NCBI GenBank assembly: GCA_017472605.1
Contig: JAFUPV010000002.1
Location: forward strand, 248,001-312,000
DNA length: 64,000 nt
Source of the DNA: Lachnospiraceae bacterium
GTDB lineage: Bacteria; Bacillota; Clostridia; Lachnospirales; Lachnospiraceae
Direction: 5' to 3'
Shown: positions 9,270 through 18,099 of the stretch, piece by piece
Layout: each line of letters begins with the position of its first letter
How positions within the stretch are numbered: the stretch's first letter is position 1
Made by a program: the position numbers and the translations under genes
The notes under the pieces: model-generated
Seen by the model: only the letters and a program-made list of their open reading frames with translations
The model's database searches: none
Told to the model about the DNA's origin: nothing

Positions 9270-10649
9270 TCATTCCTTCACAACCCACTGATAAGCCACA
9301 ACCGTCTTCCCGGTATCTGCCTCCGGCATTTCCTTCTCAACGATGTCAAAATATCCGCCAAAGCTTCCCTTCGCCGGCACAATATGCACACCGTCTCTCA
9401 TATCTTCCAGATCCTTCTTCACATCCAGTCCGGAAATTTCCTTCACCACGTCAAGGAACACCTGATTTCCCAACGTTACACCGGCACGGTCCTTCTCCAG
9501 AATCATCAGCATCACATCGTCAATGCTGAATTTACCATGGGTCGCCCTGCGGATCGCCGCATCCACATTGGCAATGAAGATCATGCCGCGGCCATAGGGA
9601 ATTTTTTGCGCGCGGCGGTCTTTCCAGCAGATCCTGATGGATTCCATGTCGCTCAGATACCTGGTTGGATTGGTGTAGTACTGATCTGTCCGCTTCTGCA
9701 GTTCCTCCTGCACCTCCCGGGGCGTGATCAGCCCGTGGCGCAGCGGCAGCATCATGCTGTAATACTCCGCCATGCCCTCGGAATACCAGGTTGTTGTTCC
9801 ATAGGGATTGTCATTCAGCTGAGGCCAGTTGTGTACCATCTCGTGGGCAAGGATATACTGCCGTTCCTTCACCTTGCAGGACTGCGTCTCATTCCAGCCG
9901 AACATGTAGGAGCGCAGAAGGGCGGTTCCGCCGCTGCTGGTAAACGGATCCTTGCGTACAAAAATCCGGTAAACAGGATTGGTATCACGGAAGAATTCCT
10001 GCATTTTCGCAAACAGCTGACGGGTATAATCCGCAATCTCCTGCATGTCAAAGGTCGGCTTTGCCAGCCAGTAGAAACCGAACTCCCCTTCGCTGATCTC
10101 CTGAATGTCTCCCATTGCATAGTAGCCCTGCTGAAAAAGCTCCAGACCGCCATCCCGTTTCACATCCCCCACTCCGTAGGTGCAGACACCGCGGCTGCCA
10201 TCCGGCATCCTGCTCAGATCCCAGTGAAGAGCGACCGTTCCGTCAGCTCCCTCAACACGCGGCAGAAACGCCAGACCGGAGCTGTTTGCGCCGCCATCCT
10301 CGTTGCGGAAATCGAAATATGGTCCGCAGGTCTCCTTCCCGGTCATGGCACGGGGACGCACCGTGTATTGAACGGTAACTGTGCCAACCGTGTCCCGCTC
10401 CACCGCCCAGTGCTTCAGCTCATAGGGATAGGGACTGGACAAAGATGTGCTCACGGCAACCGTTCCTGCTTCATCAGCGACACGAAAGTTTTCCGGATCA
10501 CAGCCGGGAATGGAAACCGTTACCAGCTGCATGGAGCAAAGTTCCTCTCCCGCTTTTCTCGAAAGACCGTCGAACGACAGCGTCACGTCCATCTTTTCCA
10601 CCTGGCGGTCTGCGCCATACGGCTTTAAAATCAAATTTACTCCGCACAT
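9270..10649 (-). CDS. M61/M1-like gluzincin metallopeptidase
   Basis: A predicted zinc aminopeptidase of 459 residues. The zinc site is clear: HEMVHNW within LAHEMVHNW, followed after about 20 residues by EGMAEYY, the gluzincin Glu helix. The N-terminal half is beta-rich, as in the glycyl aminopeptidase (M61) group, and a PDZ-like tail is possible (SFGGYFDI). No signal peptide is seen. I use the ATG at 10649 because GGGAGGAG lies 9 bases before it; the in-frame ATG at 10745 lies in the opposite gene's promoter region. It heads the peptidase operon (M61, S9, S9, dehydrogenase), suggesting intracellular peptide breakdown. Confidence 0.85.
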   Translation of the reverse strand: MCGVNLILKPYGADRQVEKMDVTLSFDGLSRKAGEELCSMQLVTVSIPGCDPENFRVADEAGTVAVSTSLSSPYPYELKHWAVERDTVGTVTVQYTVRPRAMTGKETCGPYFDFRNEDGGANSSGLAFLPRVEGADGTVALHWDLSRMPDGSRGVCTYGVGDVKRDGGLELFQQGYYAMGDIQEISEGEFGFYWLAKPTFDMQEIADYTRQLFAKMQEFFRDTNPVYRIFVRKDPFTSSGGTALLRSYMFGWNETQSCKVKERQYILAHEMVHNWPQLNDNPYGTTTWYSEGMAEYYSMMLPLRHGLITPREVQEELQKRTDQYYTNPTRYLSDMESIRICWKDRRAQKIPYGRGMIFIANVDAAIRRATHGKFSIDDVMLMILEKDRAGVTLGNQVFLDVVKEISGLDVKKDLEDMRDGVHIVPAKGSFGGYFDIVEKEMPEADTGKTVVAYQWVVKE

Positions 10650-10676
10650 ATTACTGAATACTCCTCCCATAAATAC

Positions 10677-10705
10677 TTGATTTCTTTCTTCATTTTCGTT
10701 ATAGT
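10677..10705 (+). promoter_or_regulatory. Likely promoter of the YheO-like regulator
   Basis: TTGATT (10677-10682) and TATAGT (10700-10705) with a 17-base spacer, 58 bases before the regulator ATG. The site is inside the 114-base divergent gap shared with the peptidase operon. Confidence 0.55.
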
Positions 10706-10763
10706 AAAAGAAAGTTATCCCATCCGGTACAGATATTACTGCCATTTGCAGACAGGAGCTTCC

Positions 10764-11393
10764 ATGAAGAAAGATGAATTATTTCTATTATTAAATACGA
10801 TCGCCAAAGGAATCGCCGACACCTTCGGTCCGGACTGTGAGACTCTGATCCAGGATCTGGACACCACAGATCACCGGATCCTTTCCATCTACCATGGGCA
10901 TGTCAGCGGCCGTCAGACCGGCTCTGTCACAGACATCCTGGGCTCCACCTCCGACTCCAGTCTGGATCTGTCCAGGCTGCAGCAGCCCCACGTGGGAATG
11001 CTGGCAAAGCGGGGCGGACGGAAGATCAAATCCACGACCCTTCCTTTTGCGGCAGAAGACGGAGTCCTCGGTCTCGGCATCAACTTTGACTACACCAATC
11101 TCGCCCTGGCGGAGCAGGCACTGAAAGCACTGACCGCCGTCAACGGCTACCTATACGACGATATCCGAAAAAATCAGCCGTCCCACATCGACGCTCTCCT
11201 TCAGGAAGCTTCCCGGAGCCTGTCATCCCCGTTAAAACAACTGAACAAAAAAGAACGGCACCAGCTTCTGACCAGACTCCATCTCAACCACTTCTTCGAA
11301 CAGCAGCGGGCGATCCCCTATCTGGCAGAACAGCTGGACGTCTCCCGCTACACCATCTACAAAGATCTGAAAGAGCTGGGATTCAGTGACTGA
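10764..11393 (+). CDS. YheO/DauR-type PAS and HTH transcriptional regulator
   Basis: A 209-residue DNA-binding protein. The N-terminal half (about 1-115) matches the YheO-like PAS domain (FGPDCETLIQDLD, ILSIYHGHVSGRQTG, LGLGINFDY). The C-terminal 60 residues carry the HTH_22 motif with AIPYLAEQLDVSRYTIYKDLKEL. ATG is preceded by GGAGCTTCC. Related DauR proteins respond to D-amino acids, but the ligand here is unknown. It is divergent from the peptidase operon and is the obvious candidate to control it (inference from position). Confidence 0.88.
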   Translation: MKKDELFLLLNTIAKGIADTFGPDCETLIQDLDTTDHRILSIYHGHVSGRQTGSVTDILGSTSDSSLDLSRLQQPHVGMLAKRGGRKIKSTTLPFAAEDGVLGLGINFDYTNLALAEQALKALTAVNGYLYDDIRKNQPSHIDALLQEASRSLSSPLKQLNKKERHQLLTRLHLNHFFEQQRAIPYLAEQLDVSRYTIYKDLKELGFSD

Positions 11394-11394
11394 G

Positions 11395-11484
11395 TCCGAC
11401 CGAACATGTCACTGGCACGTTCGCCTGGATGCATAGGCAATCCGACCGAACATGTCACTGGCATGTTCGCCTGGATGCAGAAGC
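11395..11484 (+). repeat. Tandem pair of 46-base hairpin repeats (copies A and B)
   Basis: Two head-to-tail units begin with TCCGACC at 11395 and 11441. Each has a stem GAACATG...C(A/G)(T/C)GTTC around the loop TCACTGG and a tail CCTGGATGCA. Copy B pairs perfectly and copy A has one G-T type pair. The same unit recurs at 53660-53751 and, in the other direction, at 49651-49691. The elements sit just after a stop codon. Confidence 0.8.
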
Positions 11485-11490
11485 AAAACA

Positions 11491-11535
11491 GGCAGCAGAA
11501 GCACGATGACACTGAGCGTCCCTGCTTCTGCTGCC
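11491..11535. terminator. Strong hairpin terminator between regulator and YARHG gene
   Basis: A 13-base perfect stem (GGCAGCAGAAGCA / TGCTTCTGCTGCC) with a 19-base loop. On the plus strand it is followed by CCATTTACAC; on the minus strand by TGTTTTG, so it may work in both directions. The remainder up to 11769 is AT-rich, with no coding region seen. Confidence 0.65.
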
Positions 11536-11584
11536 CATTTACACAATTTCGTCCCAGACAAACGCGCCGGCTTCCTATACTATA

Positions 11585-11613
11585 ACATTAAAGCATAGTT
11601 GTCTTTTTGTCAA
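11585..11613 (-). promoter_or_regulatory. Promoter-like site with no gene downstream
   Basis: On the minus strand TTGACA (11608-11613) and TAATGT (11585-11590) are spaced by 17 bases. Transcription would run towards the hairpin at 11535-11491, giving a transcript of roughly 90-100 bases. No open reading frame is evident. Confidence 0.35.
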
Positions 11614-11769
11614 GCAACCATTTTTTTACTTCACTTGCCGACTCTTGATTTATTTTAATCACAGTGCAAGACACTTCCGTATATTTGTGATTATTTGCAT
11701 CAAATTTTTCTTCACATGTACCTTTTCTTTCTGCTTCCGTGCTGCAAGCTCAGTTGACAATTTGTTGCC

Positions 11770-13287
11770 TTACCGGCTTGCCTCCACTTCCATGATCCGG
11801 TCCACGTTCTGACGTTCAACTGCGGACAGCATGCCCTCGTTAAAAGCCTCCGGCGCAACTGTTCCCTCATACCAGCTCTGTGCGTTGAAATAGTTCTGCA
11901 GATCCGCGTTCTTGAACGTCCTTCCATGACGGGCATAGATCTCATTTCTTGCAAGACGAAGCTCTTCATTGGAAAACGCCATCAATTCTGCCACAGAATA
12001 CAGACGGCTGCCGCTGTCCGGAAGGATGTATCCGCTTAACGGAGTCAGGTTCTCAATCCAGTCGTAGCGGACAACCCAGCCCTCGCCCAACTGGAACTGG
12101 TCTCCGAACTTTGCGGTATCCATCCACTGATAATAACCGGTATAATCGCCATTTCCCTTCTGGATTACCTCAACTACAGGCACCGGATCCGCTGTGTAGG
12201 ACATGGCAGTCAGACTGCCGCTTACAACACCGTCCAGATCAATGGAATTAATTCCCAGCTTCGCGAAGGACTGCGGAACATAGGTATCGAACTCCGCCGA
12301 TCCGGCACAGGAAAATCCATTGAGCCACTTCATCGAAGCTCCATCATACTTATAGTAATCACAGGCAAGGGTAATGCCATCCGCGCAGAAGCTTGCCAGT
12401 TCCCAGCTGTAGCGCACGATCACCGGCCCCGCATTCACATCCTCATAGAGATAAACCTGAATCAGACCTTCTTCCAGCGGGTAAGATCTTCGTCCCGTGT
12501 TCAGGGATGCCGCCAGCTGCACCTTTCCGCTGCGAACCTCATAAATATCAAAAACCATGGTTTTGTAGGGATCACCGGACGCGGAACGAACCATCAGCAT
12601 TTCCCGTCTTCCATCCTGGTCATAATCCTCCAGGTGAAATGCCTGCGCCGCATCTGCCAGATGAGTCTGAACCGGCCAGTAACCGGAATAGTCGCCGCCC
12701 GTCGCCTGGTCATAGGAAATCAGGACCGGATACACGCTGTCCGTTACCCAGGTCTGGTTCCATGCGTAGTTCTGCAGACGAAGTGTTTCCTGCAGATGAC
12801 TTTCCGCCATGGTCATTCCTTCTTTTTCATCGGTCCAGGTCAGCACATCAATTCCATTGGAAACAATGGCAGATGCCGCGCTTCCACCGGCTGCCGCTCT
12901 TCCGCCCGGAAAGATGCAGATCTGATTTCCTTCATCCAGCGCATAGCAGCTGTTGTTTGCTGCCAGATAGTCTGCCATCGGAACCCAGTCCGTCGAGTTC
13001 CCCTGAAGCAGAGTTTCTTTCTTCAGACCAAGTGCCAGATCCAGCCAGTTCTGATCCACCCAGACAACGCCGTCGGAAATCTTCACCTGCTGAAGCAGCA
13101 TGCTCTCGCCCCTTGTCCATCCCGGAAACGCATCCTCCCCCGACGCGTTCTGCGCTCTGTCCATGACAGAAAACATGCCATAGACATATTCCGTTTCTGT
13201 TGCCAGCGCTGTCACGGAAGGGATACTTCCTGTCAACACCGCCGCAGCCAGACACATTCCCATCACCTGTTTCCGCCTTTTTCTCAT
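11770..13287 (-). CDS. Secreted YARHG-domain protein
   Basis: A 505-residue exported protein. The N-terminus is a classical signal peptide (MRKRRKQVMGM, a hydrophobic stretch, then TALA at the cleavage site). The last 60 residues form a YARHG domain (LARNEIYARHGR, then LQNYFNAQSWY), found in bacterial extracellular proteins and of unknown function, perhaps cell-wall related. An early segment (about 45-110) resembles a copper-amine-oxidase-N-like fold only loosely. The middle part is beta-rich and not recognised. ATG 13287 has AAAGGAG 7 bases before it. It is divergent from the two-XRE protein. Confidence 0.85.
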   Translation of the reverse strand: MRKRRKQVMGMCLAAAVLTGSIPSVTALATETEYVYGMFSVMDRAQNASGEDAFPGWTRGESMLLQQVKISDGVVWVDQNWLDLALGLKKETLLQGNSTDWVPMADYLAANNSCYALDEGNQICIFPGGRAAAGGSAASAIVSNGIDVLTWTDEKEGMTMAESHLQETLRLQNYAWNQTWVTDSVYPVLISYDQATGGDYSGYWPVQTHLADAAQAFHLEDYDQDGRREMLMVRSASGDPYKTMVFDIYEVRSGKVQLAASLNTGRRSYPLEEGLIQVYLYEDVNAGPVIVRYSWELASFCADGITLACDYYKYDGASMKWLNGFSCAGSAEFDTYVPQSFAKLGINSIDLDGVVSGSLTAMSYTADPVPVVEVIQKGNGDYTGYYQWMDTAKFGDQFQLGEGWVVRYDWIENLTPLSGYILPDSGSRLYSVAELMAFSNEELRLARNEIYARHGRTFKNADLQNYFNAQSWYEGTVAPEAFNEGMLSAVERQNVDRIMEVEASR

Positions 13288-13330
13288 ATCATGCTCCTTT
13301 CTGCACAAACGAATCATTACAACTACCATA

Positions 13331-13359
13331 ATTTTATCAAAACTGATAGGTGATGACAA
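13331..13359 (-). promoter_or_regulatory. Likely promoter of the YARHG gene
   Basis: On the minus strand TTGTCA (13354-13359) and TAAAAT (13331-13336), spacer 17, 44 bases upstream of the ATG. Confidence 0.55.
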
Positions 13360-13411
13360 CGTTTTTTCAACATTTTATTTACGAAAAAATGGGAATGTTC
13401 CCGAATTGTCA

Positions 13412-13461
13412 TTGACAGTTGAGGGAATTTCCTTTTAAGAAAATCGGGGTTGTATTATAAT
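13412..13461 (+). promoter_or_regulatory. Candidate promoter(s) of the two-XRE gene
   Basis: TTGACA at 13412-13417 has TAAGAA 18 bases downstream (13436-13441). A second option is TATAAT at 13456-13461 with a weak TTTTAA 17 bases upstream. The ATG is at 13495. Confidence 0.45.
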
Positions 13462-13494
13462 AACCCTATAACTAAAAATGAAAGGACGATGCCT

Positions 13495-15222
13495 ATGACC
13501 CTCAGTAAGCGCTTAAATCAATATCTTGAGCTACTTAACTGTTCCGCCAGGGAACTGAGTGAGGCTTCCGGCATTTCTCCTGCTGCGCTGAGCCGCTACC
13601 GTTCCGGTGAACGTGTCCCGGACCCGGAAAGCGCCAATTTTGAAAAGTTAATACACGGGGTCGCCCTGCTTGCAGAGAAGCGCGGGCTGACCGAAATCAC
13701 CAAGGAATCGATACGAACCGAGCTGCTAACCGTATCCGACAAGAAGAATATCGATTTTCCAACCATGGCCGCCAATTTCAACCGACTGATCTCCGTTCTG
13801 CAGATCAACCTGAATGAGCTGGCCAAAGATTTAAATTTTGATGCGTCATATCTTTCCCGTATCCGCTCCGGTCAGCGGCGTCCAGCCGACCCGGAAGCGT
13901 TCGCAGAAGGTGTGTGCCGTTTTGTTCTGCGCCGCTACTCCAGAGAAACCGAAAAGCATTCCATCGCCGATCTCATCGGCTGTACCTCCGACGACACCGT
14001 TTCGATGCAGACCCTGTTCCAGTGGCTTTGCACCGGAGCAACCGAAACAGACGACTATGTGGGTAACTTCCTGCACAGACTGGACTCCTTCGACATCAAC
14101 GAACAGATTCCGTCCGATCGCCTGGAAGCGCTGATGCCGCCGTCTGCTCCGTTTCCCTTACCGCCATCCAGGAACTACTATGGCATTGAAGAAATGCAAT
14201 GCGCAGAACTGGAATTTTTCCATTCCACCGCCTGTTCCCCTTCCAGCGAACCCGTTTTCATGTGCAGCGATCTTCCTGGCACTGCTGTCACCGATGAAAC
14301 CGGATTTTCCGGCAAATGGACAACAGGAATTGACATGCTTCTGAAAAAAGGTCTTCACCTGAACATGATCCACAACATCGAACGTCCCTTTAAGGACATC
14401 ATGCAGGAAGTAGAAGCCTGGATTCCGGCCTACATGACCGGTCAGGTCTCCCCCTACTATCTGAAAGGATCGCAGAACCACATTTACTGCCGCCTGAACT
14501 ATGTTTCCGGCAGTGTTGCACTCAGCGGTGAATGTATCTCCGGTTTCCACGAAAAAGGAAAGTTTTATCTGACCTGCGATCCGGAAGAAACCGCCTACTA
14601 TAAAGAAAAAGCGGCTCACCTTCTTTCCAAGGCACTGCCGCTGATGGACATTTACCGTCTGTCCTCCCGTACATCCTATTCCTCTTTCCTGAAATCATCG
14701 GCTCTCGAACGGGGAAAACGACACAACATCCACTCCAGCCTTCCCATCTACACGATTCCGGAAGAGCTTCTGGTGCGGATCCTGCGTGAAAACCAGATCA
14801 CAGACGGCGAACGGGACATGATCCTGACCTACGCGGCCGAGCAGCGGGAGCTGATCAAGACAGTCCTGAAAAACGACCTGATCCTTGACGAGATCTGCGA
14901 ACTGTCCGCCGAAGATTTTGCCGCCTCGCCGTTGGCGCTGTCGCTGGCAGACCTGTTCCTGGAAAAGGAAATCTTCTATACTTATGAGGAATATCTGGAG
15001 CACCTGCGCCACACAAGACAGGTCGCTCAGAACACGCCGAACTACTCGGTCAAATGCAGTTCCACCCATGTGTTCAAAACCATCCGCATCTCCATTCTGG
15101 AAGGAAAATGGGTGCTCATTTCCAAGTCCACCTCGCCGGCAATCCACTTCGTGATCCGGCACCCGAAAATGCGCAATGCGCTGGAGAACTTTATTGTTCC
15201 AGCGGCTGAGCAGACGATATAA
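13495..15222 (+). CDS. Protein with two tandem XRE-type HTH domains and a large unknown C-terminal part
   Basis: A 575-residue protein. HTH 1 (about 3-45) reads LSEASGISPAALSRYRSGERVP and HTH 2 (about 90-135) reads LAKDLNFDASYLSRIRSGQRRP; the two have the same layout, so an internal duplication is likely. The rest (about 150-575) contains no motif I recognise and no membrane helix. AAAGGA precedes the second of two nearby ATGs by 8 bases, so 13495 is preferred to 13489. It probably binds DNA as a regulator; partner and target are unknown. It ends in a very strong hairpin. Confidence 0.75.
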   Translation: MTLSKRLNQYLELLNCSARELSEASGISPAALSRYRSGERVPDPESANFEKLIHGVALLAEKRGLTEITKESIRTELLTVSDKKNIDFPTMAANFNRLISVLQINLNELAKDLNFDASYLSRIRSGQRRPADPEAFAEGVCRFVLRRYSRETEKHSIADLIGCTSDDTVSMQTLFQWLCTGATETDDYVGNFLHRLDSFDINEQIPSDRLEALMPPSAPFPLPPSRNYYGIEEMQCAELEFFHSTACSPSSEPVFMCSDLPGTAVTDETGFSGKWTTGIDMLLKKGLHLNMIHNIERPFKDIMQEVEAWIPAYMTGQVSPYYLKGSQNHIYCRLNYVSGSVALSGECISGFHEKGKFYLTCDPEETAYYKEKAAHLLSKALPLMDIYRLSSRTSYSSFLKSSALERGKRHNIHSSLPIYTIPEELLVRILRENQITDGERDMILTYAAEQRELIKTVLKNDLILDEICELSAEDFAASPLALSLADLFLEKEIFYTYEEYLEHLRHTRQVAQNTPNYSVKCSSTHVFKTIRISILEGKWVLISKSTSPAIHFVIRHPKMRNALENFIVPAAEQTI

Positions 15223-15223
15223 T

Positions 15224-15268
15224 AACACCCCATGATACCAATCAATCGAACTGGTATCATGGGGTGTT
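15224..15268. terminator. 17-base perfect inverted repeat, probable terminator
   Basis: Arms 15224-15240 and 15252-15268 (AACACCCCATG... / ...CATGGGGTGTT) pair perfectly around an 11-base loop. It starts one base past the stop codon of the two-XRE gene. Downstream T-richness is weak on the plus strand. Confidence 0.65.
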
Positions 15269-15328
15269 TAGCTATTAGGCAACCATTTTTTTCAGCAGAC
15301 AAACCGCGAGTTCATTTGCCTGCTTTTT

Positions 15329-15721
15329 TTACTGTGACCATGTTCCTTTTATTCTATAATCCTCATACGCTCCAACAACTGCCGGATATGCAGATAAACA
15401 ATACGACTGTTCCACACCTCCATATCCTGTGTTCCACGTAAATGTACTTTTTACTGTATTACTCTTTGCAATAACATTGGTAGCCCGTATCGAACTTTTC
15501 TTTTGCACTGAAATGAAATAGTTTGTTGAAATGGTAATTAGTCCCGGTTTTACATATGCATTTCCAGACTCAATTTTCTGATAAAGTTCCGTAGACTGCA
15601 TACTTCCGGGCAACGGATACGGAATTTGCATTTCGTAGTCACGTGCAAATACCATGGTAGAGCAGGTAATCATCACCAAAAGTGCAGACAACACAGAAGC
15701 CAAACGCCATAAACGTCTCAT
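15329..15721 (-). CDS. Small secreted protein B, paralog of the 19.5 kb protein
   Basis: A 130-residue protein with a signal peptide (MRRLWRLASVLSALLVMI..., cleavage near VFARD). The mature part shares a long pattern with the protein at 19276-19674: YEM.IPYP..GS.QST, KSNT.KSTFTW, GYGGV, YCLSAYPAV and a KG.WS end. One Cys lies in the mature part. It is the last gene of the ABC operon, after the ATPase, with an AAGGAGG site. The size and secreted nature recall DUF2712-type and lactococcin-972-type proteins, but I cannot prove membership. Confidence 0.75.
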   Translation of the reverse strand: MRRLWRLASVLSALLVMITCSTMVFARDYEMQIPYPLPGSMQSTELYQKIESGNAYVKPGLITISTNYFISVQKKSSIRATNVIAKSNTVKSTFTWNTGYGGVEQSYCLSAYPAVVGAYEDYRIKGTWSQ

Positions 15722-15793
15722 AAAATTCCTCCTTATCTATTTCAGTTGCCTACTCGCAAGACAACTATATTTTCTCTCATTATTACCTGACAA

Positions 15794-16432
15794 TCACTTC
15801 TTACGACTAAACAAATGCCCTCCATCCATCTCATATACAGTATCACATAACACCTCAATATCCTCTGCGTAATGAGATGACAGCAATATTGTTTTACCCT
15901 CCTTCTTCAATGCCAACAGCAGTTCACGAATATCCTCAACCCCCTGCTTATCCAGACCATTCATCGGTTCATCCAGGATCAACAGTTCCGGATTCTCCAT
16001 AATCGCCTGCGCAATTCCAAGGCGATGCCGCATACCAAGCGAATATGTTCCAACATGCTTTTTTTCCTTTGGATCAAGTCCTACAAGCTTTAAGGTTTCA
16101 ATAATCCGTTCGTCTGCAATACATTTCTTAATCGATGCCAGAAGTTTCAAATTCTTAAATCCACTTACAGAGCCAATAAATCCGGGATCTTCAATAATAA
16201 TTCCTATATCCTGCATTACTGCCGGATTTACTTTCTTTCCATTTACAATGATTTCTCCTTCATCCGGCTTCATAAATCCACAAATACACTTGAACAAAAC
16301 GGTCTTACCGGAACCATTTCTCCCGATTATTCCGTGAATTTTTCCTTTTTCAAACGTAACTGTCACATGATCTAATGCAATCATCTGCTTAAATCGTTTT
16401 GTCACCCCTTTTACAACGATCATTTCATCCAC
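15794..16432 (-). CDS. ABC transporter ATP-binding protein
   Basis: A 212-residue ATPase with Walker A GRNGSGKT, signature YSLGMRHRLGIAQA, Walker B LLILDEPMNGLD and the switch His in LLSSHYAED. It resembles the ATPase subunits of bacteriocin-immunity and antimicrobial-peptide exporters. The GTG at 16432 is chosen: GGAGG lies 9 bases upstream, inside the end of the permease gene, and the permease stop is 2 bases away. An ATG three codons in is the alternative. It powers the two permeases encoded just upstream. Confidence 0.9.
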   Translation of the reverse strand: MDEMIVVKGVTKRFKQMIALDHVTVTFEKGKIHGIIGRNGSGKTVLFKCICGFMKPDEGEIIVNGKKVNPAVMQDIGIIIEDPGFIGSVSGFKNLKLLASIKKCIADERIIETLKLVGLDPKEKKHVGTYSLGMRHRLGIAQAIMENPELLILDEPMNGLDKQGVEDIRELLLALKKEGKTILLSSHYAEDIEVLCDTVYEMDGGHLFSRKK

Positions 16433-16434
16433 AG

Positions 16435-17313
16435 CTACATACCTCCGTCTGTAAGCATAATATCCTTTTTGCAGAATCCACAGCATCCTGCTGCTGCAAG
16501 ACATACAATTACAATCACATAAATCAGAACCGCTCCCTGTGGCTTCTGGGAGGTTCCTATATCAAACCAGTCCAGATAACTGATGCAGCTCCAATTCACA
16601 GGTGAAATGCAGTACATCCACTCCCCATAAGATAAGCGTCCGAGATAGCAGGAAAAATAAGCAAACGATGTCAGCGCCCCACAGATTGATATACCGCTCA
16701 TCTTTCCAAAGTGAATATGAAAACACAGGATAATCATTCCACACATCGCAGCACAAAGCCAGAACACTGCAATTGCTGTCGCCATTGCAAGCTTCGGCGA
16801 TATCAGTTCCATAATTGCCGCATAGGGAGCAAATGCCTGGTTTGCACCTGCCAGCCGAAACACCTCCGGGCTGGATGCGATTGTATATAATGCCTGTCCC
16901 CATTCCGCTTCATAAGCAACACACGGGCTTATTATCAGCAGGGAACAGGCGCAATTCCATAATGTATAGATGAAGGAAGATACAAGAATTGTTATTACCT
17001 GACCAATAATCCAATTTCTTTTTCCAACCCTTATCATAACAAATGGTGACTGCCTGTCCCAAAAAGGAGCCTTACAAAACAGAAGAATCGCTAATGCTCC
17101 ATAGATAATGAACAAAGTGGGAGAGCCAAGAAAAAACGGAAAAACCCATGGTGATACCGTAATCTCCAAATACTCACAGATTAAAGGAATACTGTCAAAC
17201 GTGTAGTAATGAAAAATAAAACAAATGATATATACTGTTAATACCCGGATACTCGTAAATTCCTTTCTCAGACTCATGCCAACACATAAACAAATCTTTC
17301 CTGCGCTATTCAT
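16435..17313 (-). CDS. ABC transporter membrane subunit 2
   Basis: A 292-residue integral membrane protein with about six hydrophobic helices (near 25-45, 65-90, 105-130, 165-190, 200-225, 250-275). There is no recognisable enzymatic motif. The ATG overlaps the previous permease stop by 8 bases (ATGAATAG), so the two are translated together. It is similar in size and layout to permease 1, and presumably pairs with it to form the channel for the ATPase. Confidence 0.82.
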   Translation of the reverse strand: MNSAGKICLCVGMSLRKEFTSIRVLTVYIICFIFHYYTFDSIPLICEYLEITVSPWVFPFFLGSPTLFIIYGALAILLFCKAPFWDRQSPFVMIRVGKRNWIIGQVITILVSSFIYTLWNCACSLLIISPCVAYEAEWGQALYTIASSPEVFRLAGANQAFAPYAAIMELISPKLAMATAIAVFWLCAAMCGMIILCFHIHFGKMSGISICGALTSFAYFSCYLGRLSYGEWMYCISPVNWSCISYLDWFDIGTSQKPQGAVLIYVIVIVCLAAAGCCGFCKKDIMLTDGGM

Positions 17314-18082
17314 GCAGCAACCGCCTCCTCACATTAATTCCTGCAAGTACTCCCATTATCACGCATAATGCCAATGATATTCCAATCTTAATTATTATCG
17401 TTTCTCCTGCCGTATCTGCATAATACATTCCGCTGTTCCAGTTAATCGGATCCAAAGCTGCCGGTAACGGAAGTCTCCCTGTAATGCGAAGCAGAAAAAA
17501 ATAGAGTACAAGCGGTGCTGCCGCTGCCGCAAATGGATCCGGTATCATAGAAGAGAACCACATGCTGCACACGGAAGTTAAGCCCCCCGTTATCCCATGA
17601 TGAATCATATATAGAAGCATTCCAATTATTTCCATATTTTGATCTGCCAGCAGCTCATACGGTGAATCGGAATACATAAATGTATGTATCGGAAAAAACG
17701 GGAGCAATAGAATTGCAAACAGTGCAATTCCAATAAACACCACAAGAAAGCCCGACAGAAAGCTGATCGCCACCTTTGAAAATACATACAGATTCACGCC
17801 AGTACGAACCATCCAGAAACGTTCTGCTTTCTGCATCCATTCACTGGCATAACTGATTCCGAAAGCAAATACCGGCAAAATGCAGAAAATCAAAGTGGTC
17901 GTTCCACTTCCCTGAATTGATAAATCCATCAGATACCAGACAGATGCATTTTGTGTCTCCATACCGCCAATTGCCATTAGCATCATTCCTGCAACCCCAA
18001 GGATCCCGACCATGAATCCCCATGAAGTAACTGCCCGTTTCAAGTCTGTCAGGAGCACTTGCTTTAATCTCCAGAAATTCAT
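17306..18082 (-). CDS. ABC transporter membrane subunit 1
   Basis: A 258-residue membrane protein with about six predicted helices, including a first helix in SWGFMVGILGVAGMMLM and a last in IGISLALCVIMGVLAGI. The ATG at 18082 has GGAGG 5 bases upstream; an ATG five codons earlier (18097) lacks a ribosome site. It follows the secreted-protein gene by a few bases. The substrate is unknown; operon context suggests a peptide or protein made by the operon, or defence against one. Confidence 0.82.
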   Translation of the reverse strand: MNFWRLKQVLLTDLKRAVTSWGFMVGILGVAGMMLMAIGGMETQNASVWYLMDLSIQGSGTTTLIFCILPVFAFGISYASEWMQKAERFWMVRTGVNLYVFSKVAISFLSGFLVVFIGIALFAILLLPFFPIHTFMYSDSPYELLADQNMEIIGMLLYMIHHGITGGLTSVCSMWFSSMIPDPFAAAAAPLVLYFFLLRITGRLPLPAALDPINWNSGMYYADTAGETIIIKIGISLALCVIMGVLAGINVRRRLLHE

Positions 18083-18099
18083 CTCTACCTCCGCCATTA

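Noticed and set aside
9219-10628. Long open reading frames opposite the peptidase genes (e.g. 469 residues on the plus strand)
   Set aside because: They mirror the real minus-strand genes, have Arg/His/Pro-rich composition and no family motif; an effect of GC-rich codon third positions.
11395-11484. Insertion-sequence ends
   Set aside because: The inverted repeats are short hairpins without transposase, target duplications or a mobile core.
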